Assembly: GCA_903789505.1 (NCBI GenBank)
Contig: CAIFEU010000012.1
Coordinates: 1 to 27,548 of the forward strand
Source of the DNA: an uncultured Coriobacteriales bacterium
GTDB lineage: Bacteria > Actinomycetota > Coriobacteriia > Coriobacteriales > UMGS124
DNA: 27,548 nucleotides
Reading direction: 5' to 3'
Part shown: piece after piece, positions 15,880 through 24,354 of the stretch
How positions within the stretch are numbered: the first letter of the stretch is position 1
How the letters are laid out: each line of letters begins with the position of its first letter
Program-made: the position numbers and the translations under genes
Notes under the pieces: generated by a model
Seen by the model: only the letters and a program-made list of their open reading frames with translations
Database searches by the model: none
Told to the model about the DNA's origin: nothing

Positions 15880-17787
15880 CTAGGCCTGCTCGTTGGTGTT
15901 CTTATCCTGGCCCGCGGCGGACGCGACGGGCTCGACGTAGAACAGGACCTGGTCGAACTCGACCGGGTCGGCGTTGGCGCAGCAGACCTCGCGGACCACG
16001 CACATGGACTCCGCGGGAATCTCGTTCATCAGCTTCATCGCCTCGACGATGCACAGCGTGTCGCCCGCCATGACCTCATCGCCCACCTGGACGAACGGGG
16101 GCTTGTCAGGGGCGGGGGCGGCGTAGAACGTGCCGACCATCGGGCTCTTGACCGCCACCCAGTTGTCGGGGTGCGCGGAGGAGGCTGCCTTCGGGGCCGC
16201 GGCGGCAGGCGCGGGGGTCGCGGCTGGCGCGGGGGTCGCGGGGGCGGCCGCCGGGGCGTACGCGACGCCAGCGGGGAACGCGCCGGGCTTGCGGACGGTG
16301 ACCTCGCTGCCGGCATCCTTAACGGTCACCTCGGCGACGTCGGACTCCTCCACGGTGCGGATGAGCTCGCGAATCTGGTTGATGTCCACGTAGTCCTCCT
16401 CTTTGGTCTGAGAGCTCTCGCCCTCCAGCATGAACTCGACCTTGTCGATGGTGCGGTGCTTGGTGAGGTAGGCCCTGGCCTCGTTGGGGAACAGGGCGTA
16501 CATCAGCACGTCCTCCTCGCTCTTGGCCAGCGGCCCGATCTCCTGCGCTGCCTGGTCGAAGGTGTCCGTCACGATCGAACCGGGCGCGATGTCGGGGGGC
16601 AGGATCTCGTCCTTGGGCCCGAGGACCTTCTCCATGACCGCCTGGTCGATGGGGCCGGGCGCCTTGCCGTAGCGGCCGCACAGGTAGTTCTTCATCTCCG
16701 CGGTGACGACGCTCCAGCGCTTGCCGGTCAGCACGTTGAGCACTGCCTGCGTGCCGACGATCTGGCTCATGGGCGTCACGAGCGGCGGGAAGCCGACCTC
16801 GGCGCGGACGCGCGGAATCTCCTCAATCACGTCGGCGAGCCGGTCGCTCGCGTGCTGGGTCTCGAGCTGAGAGACGAGGTTGCTCATCATGCCGCCGGGA
16901 ATCTGGTGCTTGTAGACCTGCATGTGCACCAGCGTGGAGATGCCGCGCTTGTAGTGCCCGCGCAGGCGCACCTGCTCCCAGTAGTCGGCAATCTCGAACA
17001 GGAGGTCGAGGTCGATGCCGGTGTCGTAGCCCGACTCCTTGAACGCCGCGACCATCATCTCGACGGCCGGCTGCGAGTTGCCGAACGCGAGCGGGGCGCT
17101 GGCGGTGTCGACGATGGATGCGCCCGCCTCGACCGCCTTGATGTAGTTCGCCGGCGCCATGCCGCCCACATAGTGGCAGTGCAGGTGAATCGGGAGGTCG
17201 GTGGCGTCCTTGAGCGCCTCGGTGAGGCGCGCGGCGCGGTAGGGGGTCAGCAGACCCGCCATGTCCTTGATCGCGATGGTGTCGGCACCGAGCTCCTTGA
17301 GGGCAACCGCGTAGTCGATGTAGGAGTCCATCGTGTGCACCGGGCTCACGGTGTAGCTGATCGCGGGCTCGAAGATGCCGCCGCACGCCTTGATCGCCTC
17401 GGCGCAGTCCTTGACGTTGCGGATGTCGTTGAGCGCATCGAAGACGCGGAAGACCTCGACCCCGTTGCGATGGGAGGCGGAGATGAAGTGGTTGATGACG
17501 TCCTTGGAGTAGTGGCGGTACCCCACGAGGTTCTGCCCGCGCACCAGCATCGACAGCGGCGTGTTGGGGCAGTTCTTCTTGATGGAGCGCAGGCGCTCCC
17601 ACGGGTTCTCGTCGAGGAAGCGCAGGCAGGAGTCGAACGTCGCGCCGCCCCACGCCTCGATAGCCCAATAGCCGACCTGGTCCATCTTGGGAAGGATGGG
17701 CAGCATGTCGCCGATGGTCATGCGCGTCGCCCACAGCGACTGCTGGCCATCGCGAATCGTGGTGTCCATGATGTGCAGTGGCTTCAT
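15880..17787 (-). CDS. pycB: Pyruvate carboxylase/oxaloacetate decarboxylase-type carboxyltransferase fused to AccB-type biotin carrier
   Basis: This 635-residue fusion begins with a pyruvate-type carboxyltransferase: DTTIRDGQQSLWATRM near residue 8, the carbamylated-lysine motif AIKDMAGL, and metal-binding LPIHLHCHYVGGM. From 468 it carries what looks like a whole AccB: an N-terminal helix region DINQIRELIRTVEESDVAEV, an Ala/Pro linker (about 502-540), then a biotinyl domain with the AccB thumb region VGTFYAAPAPDKPPF and biotin attachment EAMKLMNE (Lys585). Usual PycB/OadA carriers lack the thumb and the N-terminal helix. ATG 17787 follows GGAGG at 5 bp. With accC downstream it should form a two-subunit enzyme that makes oxaloacetate from pyruvate; no sodium-pump subunits (OadB/OadG) are near, which argues against a decarboxylase pump. 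The gene symbol is by context. Confidence 0.88.
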   Translation of the reverse strand: MKPLHIMDTTIRDGQQSLWATRMTIGDMLPILPKMDQVGYWAIEAWGGATFDSCLRFLDENPWERLRSIKKNCPNTPLSMLVRGQNLVGYRHYSKDVINHFISASHRNGVEVFRVFDALNDIRNVKDCAEAIKACGGIFEPAISYTVSPVHTMDSYIDYAVALKELGADTIAIKDMAGLLTPYRAARLTEALKDATDLPIHLHCHYVGGMAPANYIKAVEAGASIVDTASAPLAFGNSQPAVEMMVAAFKESGYDTGIDLDLLFEIADYWEQVRLRGHYKRGISTLVHMQVYKHQIPGGMMSNLVSQLETQHASDRLADVIEEIPRVRAEVGFPPLVTPMSQIVGTQAVLNVLTGKRWSVVTAEMKNYLCGRYGKAPGPIDQAVMEKVLGPKDEILPPDIAPGSIVTDTFDQAAQEIGPLAKSEEDVLMYALFPNEARAYLTKHRTIDKVEFMLEGESSQTKEEDYVDINQIRELIRTVEESDVAEVTVKDAGSEVTVRKPGAFPAGVAYAPAAAPATPAPAATPAPAAAAPKAASSAHPDNWVAVKSPMVGTFYAAPAPDKPPFVQVGDEVMAGDTLCIVEAMKLMNEIPAESMCVVREVCCANADPVEFDQVLFYVEPVASAAGQDKNTNEQA

Positions 17788-17859
17788 TACCGCCTCCCGG
17801 CGCTCGAACCTTCACAGACCAACACGCCCGCCGCGTCGCCGCCGCGGCCGGGCCGGGTG

Positions 17860-17892
17860 ATTGTTACGTTATATATCGGAGCGCAATGTCAT
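17860..17892 (-). promoter_or_regulatory. AT-rich promoter region of pycB-accC
   Basis: An AT-rich island in GC-rich sequence about 75-105 bp before pycB carries, on the minus strand, ATGACA (17892-17887), TATATAAC (17875-17868) and TAACGTAACAAT (17871-17860). The hexamers are not ideally spaced, so the exact -35/-10 pair is unresolved. The last 12-mer matches the one upstream of the LuxR-type gene (2225-2236) at 11 of 12 bases. Confidence 0.45.
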
Positions 17893-18004
17893 ACGTGTTT
17901 CCTGCTCGAAGACCACCAACACTGCGCTAACACATGCCGTACGACCGGCGATTTCGCCCGTTCAACGACGGGGGGCGAGCCGAGGCGAGGGGCTGCCGGC
18001 GGCA

Positions 18005-18069
18005 TGCCCGCGCGGGGTCACCCCCTTGCGGCGCGGGCACGCCGCACCCCCTGCGCGTCCGGGTGCGGC
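18005..18069 (-). terminator. Tandem GC-rich hairpins after the glycosyltransferase gene
   Basis: Two perfect 9-bp stems follow the glycosyltransferase stop: 18041-18049 with 18061-18069, then 18005-18013 with 18031-18039, the latter enclosing a GGGG/CCCC mini-stem. No T-run follows either, so they may be weak terminators or 3'-end stabilisers. Their place at an operon end, with a new promoter region beyond, supports termination. Confidence 0.5.
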
Positions 18070-18081
18070 GGTGACGACGAG

Positions 18082-19182
18082 CTAGCGGCTCGCCTTGAGC
18101 CGCGCGAACAGCAGCCCGAAGTGACGCTTCACGAACGAGATGAGGCGCCCCTCCTTGTACGCCACCCAGGGGTGCTGGCCGCGGATGGGCCACAGCATCA
18201 CGCGCATCATCGTCGAACGCGGGACGGTGCGGCTCACCGCGAGCTTCGCCTGCGGCGTCGATATCATGGAGGCGACCATCCGGCGCATCTGGCGCCGCGT
18301 GTCGCCCGACGCGGGGTTGCACGCGTTCTCGATGCACCCCACCAGGCGCTCGGCGTAGCGTCGGTAGACGACCTCCATGCTGCGCTCGTCGCTGACGCCC
18401 CAGTGCTCGTACAGGTCGAGCATCCAGCGGTGCTCGTCCTCGCGCTTCTCGTACATGCCCCTGCGGTAGCGCGCGGTCTCGGAGTCGGCCCGCGCGCGGA
18501 TGAAGTGGTAGTAGGCGCTCTCGGTCACGCCCACCCGCTCGACGTCGCGGATGACGGACAGGACGAACGGAAAGTCGTCCCAGAACGTCTGCGGGAAGCG
18601 AAGGCCGTTTGCCTCGACGTAGTCGCGCCGGTAGAGCTTGTTCCAGGGCGGGTACAGCAGGTTGGTGTCGAACATCGCGTAGGCGCCTTCGCGGAACGCC
18701 TGCCTGTCGTCGAAGACGACCGACCCGACCGCATGCTTCTCGCGCAGGCAGTCCTGCTCGCCGCGGGAGCCGTAGGTGTCGATGTAGAAGCCGGCGACGA
18801 CCAGCTGCAGGTCGTTCTCCACGCCCAGTCGGTACATGTCCTCGAGCATGGAGGGCTCAGCCCAGTCGTCGGAATCGAGGAAGTACAGGTAGGTCCCGCG
18901 CGCATGGTCCATCGCGAAGTTGCGCGCCGCCGGCGCCCCGCAGTTGGGGCGATGGAACACGCAGACGCGCGCGTCGCGCTCGGCATAGGAGTCGCAGATC
19001 CTGCCGGAGGAGTCCTGCGACCCGTCATCGACGACCAGGAACTCGAAGTCGCCCAGCGTCTGCGCCAGGATCGACTCGATCGCCCGCCCGACGTAACGCT
19101 CCACGTTGTACACCGGCATGATGACGCTGACCTTGGGCGCCTCGCCCGCCGTCACGGCGCCGTCCTGAGAGGGGCTCGTCAT
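18082..19182 (-). CDS. Family 2 glycosyltransferase (GT-A fold)
   Basis: The 366-residue protein opens its catalytic domain with KVSVIMPVYNVERYVGRAI at about residue 17, followed by FEFLVVDDGSQDSS and the metal-binding DxD-type motif YFLDSDDW. These mark a GT2 inverting transferase that adds a sugar from a nucleotide donor. There is no clear membrane segment; the basic C-terminal tail may associate with the membrane. The start ATG 19182 overlaps the upstream stop as ATGA, so translation is coupled; an open frame continuing upstream to 20064 is out of phase with the real gene there. It lies last in the pheST-LCP-like operon. Substrate unknown; wall polysaccharide or teichoic acid-like glycan assembly is inferred from its partners. 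Confidence 0.9.
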   Translation of the reverse strand: MTSPSQDGAVTAGEAPKVSVIMPVYNVERYVGRAIESILAQTLGDFEFLVVDDGSQDSSGRICDSYAERDARVCVFHRPNCGAPAARNFAMDHARGTYLYFLDSDDWAEPSMLEDMYRLGVENDLQLVVAGFYIDTYGSRGEQDCLREKHAVGSVVFDDRQAFREGAYAMFDTNLLYPPWNKLYRRDYVEANGLRFPQTFWDDFPFVLSVIRDVERVGVTESAYYHFIRARADSETARYRRGMYEKREDEHRWMLDLYEHWGVSDERSMEVVYRRYAERLVGCIENACNPASGDTRRQMRRMVASMISTPQAKLAVSRTVPRSTMMRVMLWPIRGQHPWVAYKEGRLISFVKRHFGLLFARLKASR

Positions 19183-20630
19183 GCCGCGGCCACCGTGCCC
19201 GCGTCCGCCGCCTGGCCGGTCTGGTCGACGACGCCCGCCTGCTCCTGCGCCGCCTGGTCGAGGATCGGGTTGCCGGCCTCGTCGTACTGGGTGCCGACGG
19301 GGTTGCCCTGCTCGTCGAGCTCGACCTGGGCCGTCGCCGCGGGCTCCGTCGCCACGACGGCGCTGCCGCCGGCGAGCACGCTGTTGAGCGCCGCCAGATA
19401 CTCCGTCGAGGAGCCCGTGACCAGGGACTGTCCTGATGTCGTCGTGACGGCGGTCGTCGGCGCGTCGAACGAGACGATGCCCGTGCCCACCGCGGCGCCC
19501 ACCTTGGAGGCGTAGTCCACGATTCCCTGCGTGCTCAGGTTGGACCGGACGTGGCCCAGCAGGCCGCCCGCGTCGTAGTCCGACGCCTGCTGCTGGCCGG
19601 TCAGCAGCCGCTCGAGGTCGCCGTAGTAGTCGGAGCTGGTGACGATCACGTTGTAGACGCGCAGGCCGAACGCCGAGTCGATGCCCGTGAGCGCGCGCGT
19701 GATGCCGGTCGACGAGAGCACGTCCGAGATGGGGGCAGTCGAGGAGGTGCCGTCGCTCGACGTGACCGAAACGGCGAGGTTGACGGGGACGTTGACCTGA
19801 ATGACCTGCGAGAACGAGCTGCTGTCCGGCCGCTCCGCCGTGCGGTACATCACGATCTGGGACAGGTCGCCGATCTGCTGCTCGTTGGTCGGGGTCGAGG
19901 TGACGAAGACCACCGTGTAGTACCCCCCGTCCGCCGCGGGCGTGACCGAGAGCGAGCCGTCGTACAGCGTCGTGTCGACGAACGACCTCTGCTCGTGAAG
20001 CGTGGCGGAGTAGTTCGAGAACCGCCACACCCCGACGACCACCGCGGCGGCGAGCAGGATGCACGCGATGCCGATGATCGACGCCGTCGTGCGCGAGATG
20101 CGCCGCTGGCGCTGGAACATCTCATGGCCGCTCGAGAGGCGGAAGCGTCGCTGCCCGACCGCCTGCCCGGTCTCCGGCGCGAGCCCGTCGGCGCGCACGA
20201 CGCGGCGTGGGCCGCCCTTGATGACGACCGGCTTGGGGCCGTCGGGTTCCTCGTGGCGCACGGTGGGGATCACCATCGTGGCGACCGCCTCGCGCGCCTG
20301 CCGGCGCTCGGGCTGCTCGCCGGCGAGCTGCATCGCCATGCGCTCGATGTCGTCCTCGGGGATGGAGGAGGTGGGCTGGACGGGCTGGGCTGCGTGCGTC
20401 TCCGGGCGGGCTGCCTGCCCGGCGGTGTCCGCCGCGGGCGAGGTCAGCACCTGCGTCCGGTCGGCAGCGCCCGCCTGCTCAGCGGGGTCGGGCACCCCCG
20501 CCGCCGCGGGCGCGTCGGCGGAGGCCCGGGCCATGTCGACCGGGCTCATGCGAACCGTCTCGTCGCCCGCGGGTTCGGGGACGGGGGCGTTCGCCGCTTG
20601 GTTGCTGCCTATCGTGCTGTCGTCTGCCAT
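19179..20630 (-). CDS. Single-pass membrane protein with remote LCP-like extracellular domain (second of two)
   Basis: This 483-residue protein has a long, low-complexity cytoplasmic N-terminus (about 1-180, Ala/Pro/Glu-rich), one membrane segment near 183-203 (ASIIGIACILLAAAVVVGVW), and an exported C-terminal part. The latter includes YYTVVFVTSTPT, a SQIVMYRTAERPD stretch, and ALTGIDSAFGLRVYNVIVTS, whose order recalls LytR-CpsA-Psr domains (beta strand, then a GI-x-x-YNV-type motif). The catalytic arginine motif of true LCP enzymes is not seen, so it may be a non-catalytic relative. The extreme C-terminus is Gln/Ala-rich. ATG 20630 has only a weak purine-rich ribosome site. Its stop overlaps the glycosyltransferase start. 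The LCP link is inference; membrane topology is firmer. Confidence 0.6.
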   Translation of the reverse strand: MADDSTIGSNQAANAPVPEPAGDETVRMSPVDMARASADAPAAAGVPDPAEQAGAADRTQVLTSPAADTAGQAARPETHAAQPVQPTSSIPEDDIERMAMQLAGEQPERRQAREAVATMVIPTVRHEEPDGPKPVVIKGGPRRVVRADGLAPETGQAVGQRRFRLSSGHEMFQRQRRISRTTASIIGIACILLAAAVVVGVWRFSNYSATLHEQRSFVDTTLYDGSLSVTPAADGGYYTVVFVTSTPTNEQQIGDLSQIVMYRTAERPDSSSFSQVIQVNVPVNLAVSVTSSDGTSSTAPISDVLSSTGITRALTGIDSAFGLRVYNVIVTSSDYYGDLERLLTGQQQASDYDAGGLLGHVRSNLSTQGIVDYASKVGAAVGTGIVSFDAPTTAVTTTSGQSLVTGSSTEYLAALNSVLAGGSAVVATEPAATAQVELDEQGNPVGTQYDEAGNPILDQAAQEQAGVVDQTGQAADAGTVAAA

Positions 20631-20653
20631 GCCACTCTCTCTTCTAGCGTCCC

Positions 20654-20713
20654 GCCGGGGCTTCGCGCCCCGGCCGTCGTGCGTGCGCCGCGCCAGGTCG
20701 TGGGACGCGGCGC
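20654..20713 (-). repeat. Two adjacent hairpins between the LCP-like genes
   Basis: The 90-bp gap holds GCCGGGGC (20654-20661) pairing with GCCCCGGC (20667-20674), and GCGCCGCG (20685-20692) pairing with CGCGGCGC (20706-20713). Both stems are perfect, 8 bp each. Neither is followed by a T-run on the minus strand, so they probably shape mRNA stability or differential expression rather than end transcription. Confidence 0.45.
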
Positions 20714-20720
20714 GCGGGCC

Positions 20721-21770
20721 TCATGAGGCGCTGACCTCCTGCGCCGTGTCCCTCATCCCGCCGAGCATGACCGTCCAGCGGTCGTAGTCGAGCTGCAGGT
20801 CCGTCGTGCCGGAGTTGTCCTGCTCGGAGGTCGGGGCGGTCAGCAGCACGTAGCCGTCGGGCCCGATGTCCTTGATGGTCACGAGCAGGCCGCGAATCGC
20901 CGACTTGGAGAGGGCCGCGTCCCCGGACTGCGAGGACGCGATCGACGACGCGAGGTCGGACGTGGCGACCTGCGTCTCCGCATCGGACGCGAGGTCGAGG
21001 ATCTGCTCCATCTGCGAAGAGTCTACGCTCATACCGCCGACGATGTCGATGCCCCCCATCGTCTCAACGCTGCGGACCAGCCCGTCCAGGCCGCGCGCCG
21101 CCCAGACCTCGGAGAGCGTCTCGACGCTGCCGTCGGAGGCGAGCGTGCCCGTCGTCTGCGAGGTCGAGGTCATCGTGCGGGGGTCGAGCCTGCACAGCTC
21201 GGTGCGGCCGTTGATGGAGTCGACGTAGGCGATGTATGCCTGGGCGAGCTGTCCCGTCTCGTCGCTCTGGGCGATGAGCACGTACTGGTCGGTGGCGTAG
21301 GAGGCGGAGTCCGCGCCGTCGCTCGGCTGGTTGAGCGACTCGAGGGCCGAGACGAACAGGGCGCACGCCCCCGCGATCAGCGCCGCCGCGAGGACGACCA
21401 CGCACACGATGATCGTGACCAGCTTGCGTCTGCTCATCGGACGCTGGGAGCGCTGGTCCCTCCTCCCGCGCGCGCCGTCGGTAGTGGCGCCCGCGGCAGA
21501 GGGGTCGCGCCCCTCCCCCTGACCGTCGCGCGCGGCGACCGTCTCGCGCAGCGAGGAGACGCCGACCGCCCGCTTGTCCAGGCGCCCGATCGTGTCGTCG
21601 TCGACCTTGGTGCGGCTGTTGCTCTCCGCGTCGAAGACGGACGAATCGGGCGCCTGGTAGTCGACGGCCGAGAACTCGCTCGTCCCGTCCGTGCTCATCG
21701 TGCGGGTGCGGGCGCGCATCGTCTCCGAGACGCGGTCGGAGCCCTCGGGACGCGGGCGGTCGGCTGCCAT
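20721..21770 (-). CDS. Single-pass membrane protein with remote LCP-like extracellular domain (first of two)
   Basis: At 349 residues it has the same plan as the next gene: a charged, disordered cytoplasmic N-terminus (about 1-114), a membrane segment near 117-138 (VTIIVCVVVLAAALIAGACA), then an exported domain. In that domain YVLIAQSD, an AYIAYVDSINGRTELCRLDP stretch, GLDGLVRSVETMGGIDIVGG and MSVDSSQMEQIL occur in the order seen in LytR-CpsA-Psr phosphotransferases, which attach glycans to peptidoglycan. The LDPRTMTS segment sits where LCP enzymes have their PRDT arginine, but the other conserved arginines are missing, so activity is doubtful. ATG 21770 follows a run of six G plus AG at 8 bp, and the gene starts only 3 bp after the pheT stop. 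LCP relation is inferred. Confidence 0.62.
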   Translation of the reverse strand: MAADRPRPEGSDRVSETMRARTRTMSTDGTSEFSAVDYQAPDSSVFDAESNSRTKVDDDTIGRLDKRAVGVSSLRETVAARDGQGEGRDPSAAGATTDGARGRRDQRSQRPMSRRKLVTIIVCVVVLAAALIAGACALFVSALESLNQPSDGADSASYATDQYVLIAQSDETGQLAQAYIAYVDSINGRTELCRLDPRTMTSTSQTTGTLASDGSVETLSEVWAARGLDGLVRSVETMGGIDIVGGMSVDSSQMEQILDLASDAETQVATSDLASSIASSQSGDAALSKSAIRGLLVTIKDIGPDGYVLLTAPTSEQDNSGTTDLQLDYDRWTVMLGGMRDTAQEVSAS

Positions 21771-21773
21771 GGT

Positions 21774-24245
21774 CTACTCCCCCCTCACCTTCGCGCCCGT
21801 GGCGGCGCACACCTTCTTGACGAGACGCGCGTGGAGCGCCTCGGCCTCCTGCGAGGTGAGCGTGCGGTCTGCGGCGCGGTACTTGAGCGCGAACGTCATG
21901 GACTTGCTGTGCGGGCCCACATGGACCGGGTCGCGGTAGACGTCGAACAGGCGCACCGAGTCGAGCGACTTGCCGCCGGCGCTCGTGATGGCCTGCATGA
22001 GCCGCTCGTAGGAGACGCTCTCGTCGACGACGAGCGCGAGGTCCATGTCGACCGAGGGCAGCTGCGGGACGTCACGATAGGGCAGCTCGGAGGCCGAGAG
22101 CGCGATCAGCGCCTCCAGGTCGAGCTCGAACGCGGCGACGGCGCCCTCCGCGTCAAACGCGGCAACGACCTGCGGGTGCAGCTCGGCGACCCAGCCCAGG
22201 CGACGGCCGGACGCCGTGACCGTGGCGACGCGGCCCGGCTGGGCAAACGGGGCGTCGGCGGGGTCGGCGGGCTCAAAGCGCGCCTTGACGATGCGCAACG
22301 CGTCGAGCAGGTTCTCGACCGCCCCCTTCGCGTCGAAGAAGTCGAGCTGGCGGGGACGCTCATACCAGGTCTGGTCGCTCCAGGACCCCGCGAGCACCCC
22401 GGAGACGTAGGTGCGCTCCTTGGGCTGGGCCTTGCCCGGGCGCCCGAAGTACAGCCTGCCGACCTCGTACAGGGCGACGTCGCCGACGCCGTGCGCCTGG
22501 TTGAACGCGACGTTGCGCAGCAGCCCCGGGATCATGGAGCGGCGCATGACCGCCATGTCGGACGACATCGGGCTCATCAGCCGGACCGGGATGCCCATGC
22601 CCTCCAGGCCGTCCATCCGGGCGCGCGCCAGGTCGTCCTCCGGCACGAAGTTGTAGTTGATCGTCTCGTTGAGGCCGCTCGCGCGCAGCGTCGCCCCGGC
22701 GAGGCGCAGCCGGCGCTGCTCGGTCGTGAGGCCGCCGAGGTGGTTGCGCGCCGCCGGGATCGTTGGCTCGATGTCCCCCTCGCCCCACAGACGAACGACC
22801 TCCTCGTACAGGTCGACCTCGCGAGGGAGGTCGGGGCGATACGAGGGGGGGATGACGTCGAAGACGTGCGGCTGGTCCCCCGGCGTCACTGAGCACCCCA
22901 GGCGCTCGAGGCTGTGAGCGGCGAACTCGTCGGTGATCGGCGCGCCCATCATCTGGCGAAGCCGCTCGCAGCGCAGCGTCAGGCGCGGCAGCTCCAGCGG
23001 GACGGGGTACTCGTCGACGCAGCCCGGGGCGACCGTCGCCCCGCAGCACTGCTCGAACAGGGCGCAGGCGACGTCGGCGACGTCGCGGCAGCCCGCACGG
23101 TCGACGACGCGCTCGTAGCGCATCGATGCCTCGGACATCAGCTGCAGGTTGCGGCTCGTGCGGGAGATGTGCCCCGAGGAGAACGCCGCGGCCTCGAGCA
23201 GGACGTCGACGGTCCCCTCGTCGATCTCGGAGTTCATCCCGCCCATGACCCCCGCCAGCGCGACCGGGGTCTTCCCGTCGTCGGTGATGACCGCCATGTC
23301 GGGCGTCAGCGCGCGCGTCTTGCCGTCGAGCGTCTCGATCTGCTCGCCCTCGCGGGCGGCGCGCACGACGATGTGGGCGCGACCCCGCTCGTCGTGCGAG
23401 AGCTTGCCCAGGTCGAAGGCGTGCAGGGGCTGGCCGGTGAGGTACATCACGTAGTTGGTGACGTCGACCACGTTGTTGATCGGGCGCGACCCAGCCGCCA
23501 TGACCCTGCGGGCGAGCCACTCGGGGGACGGGCCGATCTTGACCCCGCGGACCACGCGCGCGACGTAGCGCTGGCACAGCTCCGGGTCCTCGATCGTGAC
23601 GCTCACCGAGTCCTGCGCGGGCGTTCCCTGCTCGCGCTGGACCTTGGGGAGATCGAAGCGCACGTCCTCGTCGAGGATCGCCCCGGTCTCGCGCGCCATG
23701 CCCACCATCGACAGGCAGTCCGGGCGGTTGGGCGTGATCTCGCAGTCGATCACGACGTCGGACAGGCCGAGGTACTGCGACGCAGGCACGCCCACCGGCG
23801 CGTCCGCAGGCAGGATCATGATGCCGGAGTGGTCGGAGCCCAGGCCGAGCTCGCGCGCCGAGCAGTTCATGCCGAACGACGTCACGCCGCGCAGCCTGCT
23901 CTTCTCGATCCTCACCCCGCCGGGCAGCTCGGCGCCGGGCAGCGCGGTGACGGTGTGGTCGCCCACCTCGAAGTTCTGCGCGCCGCACACCACCTGCAGC
24001 GGCGCGGGCCTGCCGTCGGCGCCCAGGTTGCGGTCGCCCACGTCGACCATCGTGACCCACAGGTGGTCGGAGTCGGGGTGGGGCTGCTTGGACACGATCT
24101 TCGAGGTGACGACGTTGTCGAGGGCCTGGCCCACCGTGTCGAGCGCCTCGACCTCGGTGCCGGTCCTGGTGTACTGTTCCACGAGGTCGCGGGCGTCCTG
24201 CGGGACGTCGACCATCGTCTTGAGCCATTCGTAGCTGACGCGCAT
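21774..24245 (-). CDS. pheT: Phenylalanine-tRNA ligase beta subunit
   Basis: This 823-residue subunit begins MRVSYEWLKTMVDVPQDA, the standard bacterial PheT start. An EMAP/tRNA-binding domain follows (about 40-150; HPDSDHLWVTMVDVG), then the B3/B4 editing region, the B5 domain (LPRLTLRCERLRQMMG), the catalytic-like core, and the C-terminal anticodon-binding FDX-ACB domain (LPQLPSVDMDLALVVDESVS). It forms an alpha2-beta2 enzyme with PheS that charges tRNA-Phe. ATG 24245 has AAGGAG 8 bp upstream. The 109-bp gap from pheS holds a small GC hairpin but no T-run, so both are one operon under the T-box upstream of pheS. Confidence 0.97.
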   Translation of the reverse strand: MRVSYEWLKTMVDVPQDARDLVEQYTRTGTEVEALDTVGQALDNVVTSKIVSKQPHPDSDHLWVTMVDVGDRNLGADGRPAPLQVVCGAQNFEVGDHTVTALPGAELPGGVRIEKSRLRGVTSFGMNCSARELGLGSDHSGIMILPADAPVGVPASQYLGLSDVVIDCEITPNRPDCLSMVGMARETGAILDEDVRFDLPKVQREQGTPAQDSVSVTIEDPELCQRYVARVVRGVKIGPSPEWLARRVMAAGSRPINNVVDVTNYVMYLTGQPLHAFDLGKLSHDERGRAHIVVRAAREGEQIETLDGKTRALTPDMAVITDDGKTPVALAGVMGGMNSEIDEGTVDVLLEAAAFSSGHISRTSRNLQLMSEASMRYERVVDRAGCRDVADVACALFEQCCGATVAPGCVDEYPVPLELPRLTLRCERLRQMMGAPITDEFAAHSLERLGCSVTPGDQPHVFDVIPPSYRPDLPREVDLYEEVVRLWGEGDIEPTIPAARNHLGGLTTEQRRLRLAGATLRASGLNETINYNFVPEDDLARARMDGLEGMGIPVRLMSPMSSDMAVMRRSMIPGLLRNVAFNQAHGVGDVALYEVGRLYFGRPGKAQPKERTYVSGVLAGSWSDQTWYERPRQLDFFDAKGAVENLLDALRIVKARFEPADPADAPFAQPGRVATVTASGRRLGWVAELHPQVVAAFDAEGAVAAFELDLEALIALSASELPYRDVPQLPSVDMDLALVVDESVSYERLMQAITSAGGKSLDSVRLFDVYRDPVHVGPHSKSMTFALKYRAADRTLTSQEAEALHARLVKKVCAATGAKVRGE

Positions 24246-24326
24246 CTGCGCGCTCCTTCCGTTGTTCGGTCCGCGCGGGTCGGACGCTGCCTGCCGCGCG
24301 TGGGGTTGGCGGGTCGCCGCGCTGCC

Positions 24327-24345
24327 GCACCCCGAGGGGGGGTGC
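24327..24345 (-). repeat. Hairpin in the pheS-pheT gap
   Basis: GCACCCC (24327-24333) pairs with GGGGTGC (24339-24345) across a 5-nt loop, 9 bp after the pheS stop codon. No T-run follows on the minus strand. It may stabilise or process the pheS part of the mRNA. Confidence 0.35.
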
Positions 24346-24354
24346 TGCCCGGCG

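Noticed and set aside
15880..17787. Oxaloacetate decarboxylase sodium pump alpha subunit
   Set aside because: No OadB or OadG membrane subunits are nearby and the gene is paired with a biotin carboxylase, which a decarboxylase pump does not need.
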